Part shown: positions 5,629 to 10,578 of the stretch, piece after piece
Layout of the letters: each line of letters starts with the position of its first letter
How positions within the stretch are numbered: the stretch's first letter is position 1
Assembly: GCA_017745015.1 (NCBI GenBank)
Contig: JAGIAF010000107.1
Location: 1-10,578 of the forward strand
Direction: 5' to 3'
Length of the DNA stretch: 10,578 bases
Source of the DNA: Bdellovibrio sp.
GTDB taxonomy: Bacteria; Bdellovibrionota; Bdellovibrionia; Bdellovibrionales; Bdellovibrionaceae
Program-made: the position numbers and the translations under genes
Notes under the pieces: model-generated
What the model was told of the DNA's origin: nothing
Databases searched by the model: none
Seen by the model: only the letters and a program-made list of their open reading frames with translations

Positions 5629-6288
5629 CTAGGCGCGAGGCTTCGCTCCAGCAGCAAAGAATGCTTGGGCTACCAGGCTTTCGATCAACCCTTTGCCTTC
5701 GTCTTTATGGTCTTCAGTTCCATAGCACAGCATACCTCCAGCAATGAGGGCTTGGATCGCAGTCGCTGCTAGTTGAGGGTTTGCGCAAGTGAAAAAACCA
5801 GCACTCTTGCCTGCCGTGAGGAGTGCGGCAATGCGGTCATTGCCTGCTTCTACGGCCGTCGTGTTGAGTGCGCGATTTTGTTTTGTATTCACGCAAGAGC
5901 AGACAAACGAAAGCCAAACTTGTGCATGCACGCGTGAAAAATCAACCCATTTAAAACACGAACGCACATACGCTTCGAGCATTTTGTCAGGAGTTTTCGC
6001 ATTCGACATCGCATCGATTGCGAATCGCTGAAAAAGAAGTCGCACATACTTGATAGCAAAAATGCGAAGCTCTGTAGGGTCTTTGAAATAGTGAAGCAGA
6101 GCAGTTCTTGAGAGGTCAGTATCACGAGCGATCATCTGCATCGAGACCTGATCCCACCCTTTTTTTGCGTAAAGTTTTAAGGCGCTTTCTAAAATTAAAA
6201 AGGCCTTGCGCTTGGCTTTAGGGTCATCCATGCGCAAATAAATTTCGCTAAAAACCGTATAAGTCAGGTCATCTTTAGGGATTCTCAT
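5629..6288 (-). CDS. TetR/AcrR family transcriptional regulator
   Basis: This is a 219-residue all-helical protein. A TetR N-terminal DNA-binding domain spans about residues 24-74: helix 1 RKAFLILESALKLYAKKGWDQVSM, then a helix-turn-helix MIARDTDLSRTALLHYFKD with the family's typical LxxYF ending. The C-terminal ligand domain is diverged, as usual, and has several cysteines (C111, C130, C132, C168, C188). The ligand is unknown. The start is uncertain. ATG 6288 has no Shine-Dalgarno and lies five bases after a good -10 box, which would make the mRNA leaderless. ATG at residue 20 gives a more usual N-terminus for the family but also lacks a clear ribosome binding site. It is divergent from a small exported protein gene and upstream of the 502-residue gene, either of which could be regulated by it. 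Confidence 0.9.
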   Translation of the reverse strand: MRIPKDDLTYTVFSEIYLRMDDPKAKRKAFLILESALKLYAKKGWDQVSMQMIARDTDLSRTALLHYFKDPTELRIFAIKYVRLLFQRFAIDAMSNAKTPDKMLEAYVRSCFKWVDFSRVHAQVWLSFVCSCVNTKQNRALNTTAVEAGNDRIAALLTAGKSAGFFTCANPQLAATAIQALIAGGMLCYGTEDHKDEGKGLIESLVAQAFFAAGAKPRA

Positions 6289-6290
6289 AT

Positions 6291-6304
6291 ATCAATATAA
6301 TGAT
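6291..6304. promoter_or_regulatory. Near-palindrome over the TetR gene -10 box, candidate operator
   Basis: ATCAATATAATGAT is symmetric at 12 of 14 positions and covers the -10 element of the TetR gene. Position and symmetry suit autorepression by a dimeric TetR protein; AT-rich promoter sequence can also look symmetric by chance. Confidence 0.35.
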
Positions 6305-6323
6305 GAAAAACAGGCACTTACAA
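6294..6323 (-). promoter_or_regulatory. Promoter of the TetR-family gene, possibly leaderless
   Basis: On the minus strand, TTGTAA (6318-6323), an 18-base spacer and TATATT (6294-6299) match sigma-70 at 4/6 and 5/6 positions. The expected transcription start coincides with, or lies within a base or two of, the A of ATG 6288. Confidence 0.6.
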
Positions 6324-6352
6324 CGGTATTTCGACAAGCCATTTAGATATTT

Positions 6353-6381
6353 TTGCGCATCGCATTGCGGGTGGATATATT
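6353..6381 (+). promoter_or_regulatory. Promoter of the 155-residue exported protein gene
   Basis: TTGCGC (6353-6358), a 17-base spacer and TATATT (6376-6381) form a sigma-70-like promoter with transcription start near 6388, giving a leader of about 39 bases. It lies about 30 bases from the divergent TetR promoter, so a regulator bound between them could affect both. Confidence 0.6.
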
Positions 6382-6401
6382 AGGCGCAACTTAAAAACAA
6401 A

Positions 6402-6420
6402 GCGGCAAAGCCGCAAGGAG
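6402..6420 (+). promoter_or_regulatory. Leader mini-hairpin and strong ribosome binding site of the 155-residue gene
   Basis: GCGGC (6402-6406) and GCCGC (6410-6414) form a compact GC-rich stem with a three-base loop, immediately followed by AAGGAG (6415-6420) six bases before the ATG. The stem leaves the Shine-Dalgarno free and may stabilise the 5' end of the transcript. Confidence 0.5.
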
Positions 6421-6426
6421 AAGAAA

Positions 6427-6894
6427 ATGAAAACGTCAGTAGTTTCTTTAGCCCTGGTATTTGGAACTTCATTTGCTCAAGCGGCAAAGTCCTGTTTGGT
6501 TGCGACAAACCCATCTCAAGCAACTATTAAATCTCTTTCTTCATCAGGTTCAGTGACTAACAGTGAAAATGCATGGGATGTAAAAGCTGTCTTGGAAGAT
6601 GCGATCCCTGCGGGTCCTGATAGTGATGAGGTTCCAGCGAGACTTACTTTGAAAGCAAAGTCGAAATCTATGGAGTTCAATACAATCGCAGTTCATTTTC
6701 CTGAGCTAGGCAAAGGTACTTATATCGTTGAGTGCGATGGCGGAGCTGCACAAGTGGATCCGGTAGCTAATGGTTACAGTATCAATTCAAGATCGCTTCA
6801 AGGTTCGATCGGTGGTGAATCGGAGTGCGGTGAATCCGAAGCAGTTATCGCTCTTAAAAATGTAAATTTCAAAAACTCAGTTTGCGAAGAATAG
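6427..6894 (+). CDS. Small exported four-cysteine protein, unknown family
   Basis: The protein has 155 residues with a clear Sec signal peptide (MKTSVVSLALVFGTSFAQA, cleavage after A19). The mature 136 residues contain four cysteines (C23, C103, C134, C153), enough for two disulfides in the periplasm or outside the cell. The pattern is of alternating short strands, for example ARLTLKAKSKSMEFNTIAVHF (71-91), suggesting a compact beta fold. No catalytic motif is visible and I do not recognise a family. The start is set by AAGGAG six bases upstream. It has its own promoter and leader hairpin, diverges from the TetR gene, and is followed 77 bases later by another small exported protein with no intrinsic terminator between them, so the two may be co-transcribed. 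Confidence 0.82.
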   Translation: MKTSVVSLALVFGTSFAQAAKSCLVATNPSQATIKSLSSSGSVTNSENAWDVKAVLEDAIPAGPDSDEVPARLTLKAKSKSMEFNTIAVHFPELGKGTYIVECDGGAAQVDPVANGYSINSRSLQGSIGGESECGESEAVIALKNVNFKNSVCEE

Positions 6895-6971
6895 TAAATC
6901 GTTTTTTTAGTCCCATTTGTATTTAAAAAATAAAGGCATTTTGCCAAAACAAAATTATTTAAGGAGTATTT

Positions 6972-7388
6972 ATGAAAAGTCTATTGGTTGTTCTTATTTC
7001 TTTGGTTGCTACTCAAGGTTTTGCTTACACAACGGCTCTAACTGATATTACTTGCCGCCAGGCTGTTGGTAACGCGATCTACAGTTTCGGAATCAGTTCT
7101 GGTGAAGCAACACCAAACAGCTACGAAGGTCGCACTATTCCTGGAAAAAAGATTTTCATCACGAAAGAAGAAAATGGTGACAGCAAGTTGATCACCGCTG
7201 TTGTAACTCAAGAAGTTGAAACTGGCACATCTTACAAAAGAAAATTCGCAAATGAGTTCGTGCAAGTTGTGGTCTCAGATCGTCTGACTGGTTCTCTAGT
7301 TATTGCCGACAACAACTACGGCGTAGGTGTATTGGCTTTTGGCAATATGACTTGCCAAAAACACAGCACAATATCTTTCAACGAGTAA
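6972..7388 (+). CDS. Small exported two-cysteine protein, unknown family
   Basis: The protein has 138 residues. MKSLLVVLISLVATQGFA is a Sec signal peptide with cleavage after A18. The mature part has one cysteine near each end (C28 in DITCRQA and C128 in NMTCQKH), well placed to staple the termini of a beta-rich domain. Strand-like segments such as KKIFITKEE, LITAVVTQEV, FVQVVVSDRL and GSLVIADNN alternate with turns. The start is set by a perfect AAGGAG (6961-6966) five bases upstream. There is no strong promoter in the gap before it, so transcription may come from the 155-residue gene. A perfect 10-bp hairpin follows the stop codon. No function can be assigned; sequence style and size match its upstream neighbour, but I see no clear homology between them. 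Confidence 0.82.
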   Translation: MKSLLVVLISLVATQGFAYTTALTDITCRQAVGNAIYSFGISSGEATPNSYEGRTIPGKKIFITKEENGDSKLITAVVTQEVETGTSYKRKFANEFVQVVVSDRLTGSLVIADNNYGVGVLAFGNMTCQKHSTISFNE

Positions 7389-7401
7389 TCGTTGATTATT
7401 C

Positions 7402-7433
7402 AGTCACCGAGGTTTAGGCTCTCGGTGACTTTG
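7402..7433 (+). terminator. Hairpin terminator after the 138-residue gene
   Basis: AGTCACCGAG (7402-7411) pairs perfectly with CTCGGTGACT (7421-7430) across a nine-base loop, starting 13 bases after the stop codon. The T tract is short and interrupted (TTTGTCGGTTTATTT), so termination may be partial. The stem is symmetrical and could also end transcripts on the other strand. Confidence 0.65.
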
Positions 7434-7438
7434 TCGGT

Positions 7439-7582
7439 TTATTTCAAGTCCTTAAAATATCCATCGAAAAATAAATTGCTCGGTTTACGCATTTTCCAAT
7501 TCGGATCCAAGCGATCCATAATCAATGAATAGGCAAAACCCAACGAGTACATAGAAATTTCCCCATCACAATTAGCTAAAAA
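7439..7582 (-). pseudogene. Short minus-strand coding remnant or 37-residue ORF
   Basis: On the minus strand a frame is open from just after a TAA (7583-7585) to a TAA at 7439-7441. From ATG 7550-7552 it encodes 37 residues, and the ten codons before it (ending NCDGEIS) read on smoothly. The text CDGEISMYSLGFAYSLIMD, then RLDPNWKMRKP and a closing FFDGYFKDLK, has the composition of a real protein C-terminus rather than random translation. There is no proper Shine-Dalgarno before the ATG (only GGGGAAA). The most likely reading is the last part of a decayed or deleted gene whose upstream part is gone; a genuine micro-protein is less likely. The family is not recognised. Confidence 0.4.
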
Positions 7583-7690
7583 TTAGCAGTTTTTCCGAGT
7601 TTAAACTTGTAAGTACTTGATTTTACTATGTTTCGATTTGGAGCCAGGGCTGGATAGCTGGCGGGCCGTTTTCAAAACAGACGAGACTTC
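7583..7690. other. Intergenic stretch without a supported gene
   Basis: This stretch holds an AT-rich imperfect terminator-like stem (GCTAA/TTAGC at 7575-7587 followed by five T residues), two short palindromes (AGTTTAAACT at 7598-7607, AAGTACTT at 7611-7618) and no open frame with a start. It follows the stop codon of the AraC gene on the minus strand, but no strong terminator for that gene is visible. Confidence 0.3.
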
Positions 7691-8638
7691 TTAAACGACC
7701 GAATCGGCGCTTGGTGCATCCGAGTTCATGATTTTCTTTTTATCTGTGGCTGGTGGTTGGCCAAAGAGCCGGCGATATTCGCGGTTGAATTGAGTCACAC
7801 TTTCGTAGCCGACTTGGATCGCACTTGTTGCTGCATCTAGATTTTGTGTGATCATCAGGCGTCGGGCCTCGTGCAGACGCAAATGCTTTTGATATTGAAT
7901 AGGACTCATTGTTGTAACCTCTGAAAAATGGCGATGGAAAGTTGAAACGCCCATATGTGCCATTTTTGCCAAGTCTTCTATTGAAAGCTTCTTTTGAAAG
8001 TTTTCACGAATCCAACTAACGGCTTTGCTGACGCGATTGGTTTGCGAACCGAACTGAGCAAACTGGCGTAAGCGATCTCCGCTCGGACCTGATAAGAGAC
8101 GATAAAAAATTTCTCTTTGAAGAAGGGGAGCCATAATTGAGATGTCTTTATTTTCCGAAGCCAAGGTTGCTAGTCTTAAAATAGGATCTAACAAGCTCGC
8201 GGTTACTGGGCGTATCGCAATGGCTGGTTCAGAATGCTCTACTGGAGTTCCAGAAATTTCCATTTCAGCAATAATTGAACGAAGGATCTCAAGATCCAAG
8301 CGAATGGCAATTCCGATATAGGGAACTTTGGGGCTGGCTTTTGCAATTGAGATGATCGTAGGCATTTCGATACAGCTGATGAAGTAATTATTTTGGTCAT
8401 AATGGATAAAATCTTTGCCGATCAAAACTTTTTTGCGACCACGCACGCAAATGCATAAACTGGGTTCGTAAATATGCGCCATTGGCGCGACGGGAGCCGT
8501 GGTCATCGCCATGCTTAACCAAGGAATGGCAGTCACGTGAGTGCCAGTGCTTGTGTAGTAGTCAGCGATAACTTTTTCCAAGCGTTCGCGAATAGCCTCA
8601 AGCTCTTCTTTTGGAGATAATTTGGCAACTCTTCCCAT
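7691..8638 (-). CDS. AraC family transcriptional regulator (AraC_N + AraC HTH)
   Basis: The protein has 315 residues. The N-terminal half matches the AraC-type regulator N-terminus seen in YqhC-like proteins: YEPSLCICVRGRKKVLIG (58-75), then a Y-D...Y..S..EMP segment (80-93) and KASPKVPYIGIAIRLD (100-115). The C-terminal half is a double helix-turn-helix: HTH1 about 219-240 (SIEDLAKMAHMGVSTFHRHF) and HTH2 about 268-292 (AATSAIQVGYESVTQFNREY), ending in the hallmark FGQPP. YqhC and relatives activate neighbouring aldehyde reductase genes in response to reactive aldehydes, and here the divergent neighbour is an aldo/keto reductase. Three cysteines in the sensor half (C62, C64, C89) are worth noting in that light. 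GAGG eight bases upstream supports the ATG. The start is separated from the reductase by 171 bases that must hold both promoters. Confidence 0.95.
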   Translation of the reverse strand: MGRVAKLSPKEELEAIRERLEKVIADYYTSTGTHVTAIPWLSMAMTTAPVAPMAHIYEPSLCICVRGRKKVLIGKDFIHYDQNNYFISCIEMPTIISIAKASPKVPYIGIAIRLDLEILRSIIAEMEISGTPVEHSEPAIAIRPVTASLLDPILRLATLASENKDISIMAPLLQREIFYRLLSGPSGDRLRQFAQFGSQTNRVSKAVSWIRENFQKKLSIEDLAKMAHMGVSTFHRHFSEVTTMSPIQYQKHLRLHEARRLMITQNLDAATSAIQVGYESVTQFNREYRRLFGQPPATDKKKIMNSDAPSADSVV

Positions 8639-8652
8639 GTTCAGGTCCTCAT

Positions 8653-8666
8653 GTATTTCTAAATAC
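8653..8666. promoter_or_regulatory. Perfect palindrome upstream of the AraC gene, candidate binding site
   Basis: GTATTT-CT-AAATAC is a perfect inverted repeat with 6-bp arms 14 bases upstream of the regulator's start codon. It is AT-rich and may overlap the regulator's own promoter; an operator role is inferred only from position and symmetry. Confidence 0.3.
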
Positions 8667-8765
8667 TATCACAAAAATACAGGATTGAGAAACGCCTCTA
8701 TGATAAGAATTTTCTATGCCGAGAGAATTAGGCAATAAGTGGATAGAATCAGGCTCACCCTATTC

Positions 8766-8787
8766 TTGAGCCCTCAATTATATTGAG
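8766..8787. promoter_or_regulatory. Three TTGAG/CTCAA half-sites upstream of the aldo/keto reductase
   Basis: TTGAG (8766-8770), CTCAA (8773-8777) and TTGAG (8783-8787) lie in a row; the last two form a perfect CTCAAT-TAT-ATTGAG palindrome. They end 12 bases before the Shine-Dalgarno, where an activator site, or a leader hairpin, would influence the reductase. TATATT (8780-8785 region) inside it may be a -10 box lacking a good -35, as is common at AraC-activated promoters. Confidence 0.4.
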
Positions 8788-8809
8788 TAAGCAGAAAGAA
8801 GGAGTTTTT

Positions 8810-9895
8810 ATGTCGCTTAATAAATATATCACATTGGGAAAATCAGGCTTACGCGTAAGTCCTTTGGCTTTAGGAACGATGACCTTTGGTGAGGACCTTG
8901 GTTGGGGCTCTAGCGTTGAGGAATCGACTCAAATTTTAGATCGCTATATTGAACTGGGTGGAAACTTTTTAGATACCGCAAACTTCTATACCAAGAGTCA
9001 CTCCGAAAAAATTATCGGCGATCATGTTGGTCGCCATAAATCTCGTCGCGATCGCTTGGTTATTGCTACAAAATTCAGTGGCAATTTGTACCCTGGTGAT
9101 CCAAATGGTGGTGGTTCGAGTCGTAAATCTATTATCGAGCAGGCAGAAAGTTCTCTTCGTCGCTTACAAACAGATTATATCGATCTTTACTGGCTTCATA
9201 ACTGGGATATCAATACACCTATCGAAGAAACGATGCGCGCCTTGGACGATCTTGTACGCGATGGCAAGGTTCGTTACGTTGGCGTTTCTGATACTCCCGC
9301 ATGGAAGATTGCTCAAGCCAATATGATTTCTTATTTCCGTGGCTGGAGTTCCTTTATTGGGATGCAGGTGGAGTATTCATTGCTAGAGAGAAGTATCGAG
9401 CAGGAACTTGTTCCGTTGGCTAAGGAATTTGATATTGGCATTACTCCATGGTCGCCATTGAAAAGTGGAGTCTTAAGCGGAAAATACAATCGCAAAAACG
9501 CCGGCCAACAAACTACGGATCGCGCAGCCTTTGTTGAAGGTATATGGACTGAAAAAACTTATCAGATTATCGATGAGCTTGAAGCTATCGCGAAAAAGCA
9601 TGATAGCACGCCAGCGCGTATTGCCTTGGCTTGGGTTCGCCAGCAACCTGGAGTGACATCAACAATCATTGGGGCTCGCCGAATGTCACAGCTCGAAGAT
9701 AATTTAAAATCTTTGGAGATCAATTTGACTAGCGATGACTTGAATCGCCTGGAAACTTTGACGAAACCTCAGTTTGGATTTCCTCAGAGTATGCAGCCCA
9801 TGTTTCCCGCAATCCACAACGGCGGAACTTCAGTGAACGGGGTGGCTGCCGAGCTTTCTCCGTTTGTCATCGGTAAAGACGATAAACCTTATTAG
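8810..9895 (+). CDS. Aldo/keto reductase
   Basis: This 361-residue cytosolic NAD(P)H-dependent oxidoreductase has a TIM-barrel fold and reduces aldehydes or ketones. The complete catalytic tetrad can be read: D55 and Y60 in FLDTANFYTKSHSEKIIG, K88 in VIATKFSG, and H130 in DLYWLHNWD. Other family landmarks are the N-terminal LGKSGLRVSPLALGTMTFG, GKVRYVGVSD (152-161), the strand ITPWSPLKSGVLSGKY (211-226) and the cofactor-binding TIIGARRMSQLEDNL (285-299). Residues after about 320 form a longer C-terminal tail than in the shortest members. ATG 8810 is chosen because AAGGAG ends five bases upstream and the family's N-terminus begins there; an upstream in-frame TTG has no such support. Divergent from an AraC_N regulator, it is probably that regulator's target and may detoxify reactive carbonyls; the substrate is not determinable from sequence. 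Confidence 0.96.
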   Translation: MSLNKYITLGKSGLRVSPLALGTMTFGEDLGWGSSVEESTQILDRYIELGGNFLDTANFYTKSHSEKIIGDHVGRHKSRRDRLVIATKFSGNLYPGDPNGGGSSRKSIIEQAESSLRRLQTDYIDLYWLHNWDINTPIEETMRALDDLVRDGKVRYVGVSDTPAWKIAQANMISYFRGWSSFIGMQVEYSLLERSIEQELVPLAKEFDIGITPWSPLKSGVLSGKYNRKNAGQQTTDRAAFVEGIWTEKTYQIIDELEAIAKKHDSTPARIALAWVRQQPGVTSTIIGARRMSQLEDNLKSLEINLTSDDLNRLETLTKPQFGFPQSMQPMFPAIHNGGTSVNGVAAELSPFVIGKDDKPY

Positions 9896-9897
9896 TA

Positions 9898-9928
9898 AAG
9901 TTAAGAAGGCCAGCCTAAGTGGCTGGCC
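9898..9928 (-). terminator. Hairpin between the convergent reductase genes
   Basis: GGCCAGCC (9908-9915) and GGCTGGCC (9921-9928) form a perfect 8-bp GC-rich stem with a five-base loop. The T-rich flank (TTCTTAACTTT) lies on the minus-strand side, so it is best suited to end the RibD-like gene. It may also stop plus-strand transcripts from the aldo/keto reductase less efficiently. Confidence 0.65.
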
Positions 9929-9935
9929 GATGTTC

Positions 9936-10578
9936 CTATGTCTTACTTAAAATAATATGGGTAGCATCTTCCGTGTGAGCTTTCTCCGTCACGGAGAATC
10001 CTAATTTAGGCATATCTATACCAGTTAGTAAGCTTTCCCCAGAGCCCAGAAAGACGGGGCTGTAGACTAAGTGCAACTCATCAATCAATCCTGCCTTCAA
10101 GTACTCGCGAATCACCTGCGTGCCACCACCAATACGGATGTCTTTGCCTTTAGCAGCATCCTTCGCTTGTTTTAGAGCAGATTCGATTCCGTCAGTCACA
10201 AAATAGAAAGTCGTTCCACCTTCCATAACTAGAGGTTCGCGTTTGTGATGAGTTAATACAAAAACTGGGACGTGATAGGGAGGATTGTCGCCCCACCAAC
10301 CACGCCATTCATCATTTGGCCAAGGACCACGGATGGGGGCGAACATATTTCTTCCCATAATCCAGGCGCCAACATTTCCGAAAGATCTTTCTGCGAAAGT
10401 GTTATCAATGCCTTCGACGCCGTTCTTATCGCCATACATGTTTTGAAAGACTTTGGTTTTAAAGAACCACGTGTGAAGCTCATGACCTCGCAAGCCGAGG
10501 GGATTTTCTAAACTTTGATTAGGGCCTGCTCCGAAGCCATCAAGGGATACAGAAAATGCGGCGACTTTTACTTTGCTC
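9936..10578 (-). CDS. RibD C-terminal / dihydrofolate reductase-like family protein (start codon just outside window)
   Basis: The frame is open to the window edge and 213 residues are visible, so only the initiator codon and perhaps one residue are missing. The sequence has the stand-alone RibD_C/DHFR-fold pattern: SKVKVAAFSVSLDGFGAGP near the N-terminus, ENPLGLRG and LHTWFF, GAWIMGRNMFAP, VFVLTHHKREPL, and the C-terminal block IRIGGGTQVIREYLKAGL then PVFLGSGESLL. These proteins bind NADPH and are usually annotated as dihydrofolate reductase family or riboflavin-type deaminase-reductase proteins. Stand-alone copies are rarely in riboflavin operons and their substrates are mostly unknown. There is no fused deaminase domain. 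The internal TTG at 10491-10493 is not the start, because conserved family sequence continues in frame upstream of it. The gene converges on the aldo/keto reductase with a shared hairpin between them. Confidence 0.92.
   Translation of the reverse strand, partial: SKVKVAAFSVSLDGFGAGPNQSLENPLGLRGHELHTWFFKTKVFQNMYGDKNGVEGIDNTFAERSFGNVGAWIMGRNMFAPIRGPWPNDEWRGWWGDNPPYHVPVFVLTHHKREPLVMEGGTTFYFVTDGIESALKQAKDAAKGKDIRIGGGTQVIREYLKAGLIDELHLVYSPVFLGSGESLLTGIDMPKLGFSVTEKAHTEDATHIILSKT

Noticed and set aside
7575..7594. GCTAA-AAA-TTAGC stem followed by five T residues
   Set aside because: The stem is AT-rich and five pairs long, with no plus-strand gene needing it after the stronger hairpin at 7402-7430.
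10253..10511. Overlapping open frames on both strands inside the RibD-like gene
   Set aside because: They are shadows of a gene with clear family motifs and lack ribosome binding sites and recognisable products.

Overview
The window looks like ordinary chromosomal DNA from a Gram-negative bacterium of moderate GC content. The density of short Sec-exported proteins with no recognisable family, a lipobox and promoter elements close to the sigma-70 consensus suggest a Bdellovibrio-like (Bdellovibrionota) organism. That assignment is an inference from style; there is no rRNA or other strict marker here. I see no insertion sequence, CRISPR array, prophage or origin.

Layout. 1-507 is the C-terminal end of a DEAD-box RNA helicase. 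508-685 is a leader with two perfect inverted repeats, the second covering the ribosome binding site of a DegT/StrS-type PLP aminotransferase (686-1804), which ends at a strong intrinsic terminator. A small exported protein (1907-2314) follows and runs tail-to-tail, with stop codons overlapping, into a minus-strand pair. That pair is an unlisted 45-residue ORF (2970-3107) translationally coupled to a PAQR/hemolysin III membrane protein that starts with TTG, both behind a near-consensus promoter. Next come a lipoprotein gene that appears split by a single-base frameshift (3399-3760), with a terminator over its stop codon, and a tRNA-Ser(GGA) gene (3829-3919).

4053-6288 holds two minus-strand genes: a TetR-family regulator and, 67 bases downstream, a 502-residue exported protein of unknown family whose ribosome binding site lies in a nested hairpin. 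Diverging from the TetR gene are two short exported proteins (6427-6894 and 6972-7388). The roughly 300-base gap after them contains a short minus-strand reading frame that looks like the tail of a lost gene. 7691-8638 (minus) is an AraC-family regulator divergent from an aldo/keto reductase (8810-9895), a probable regulator-target pair. The reductase converges on a RibD/DHFR-like reductase (9936-10578, minus) that lacks only its start codon in this window.

No single pathway links the whole window. The credible functional pairings are AraC regulator plus aldo/keto reductase, TetR regulator plus its downstream exported protein and/or the divergent exported proteins, and the 45-residue ORF plus the hemolysin III protein. 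The most interesting leads are that coupled micro-ORF, the frameshifted lipoprotein, two independent cases of Shine-Dalgarno sequestration, and the 502-residue exported protein whose second half weakly resembles a GNAT-type acyltransferase.
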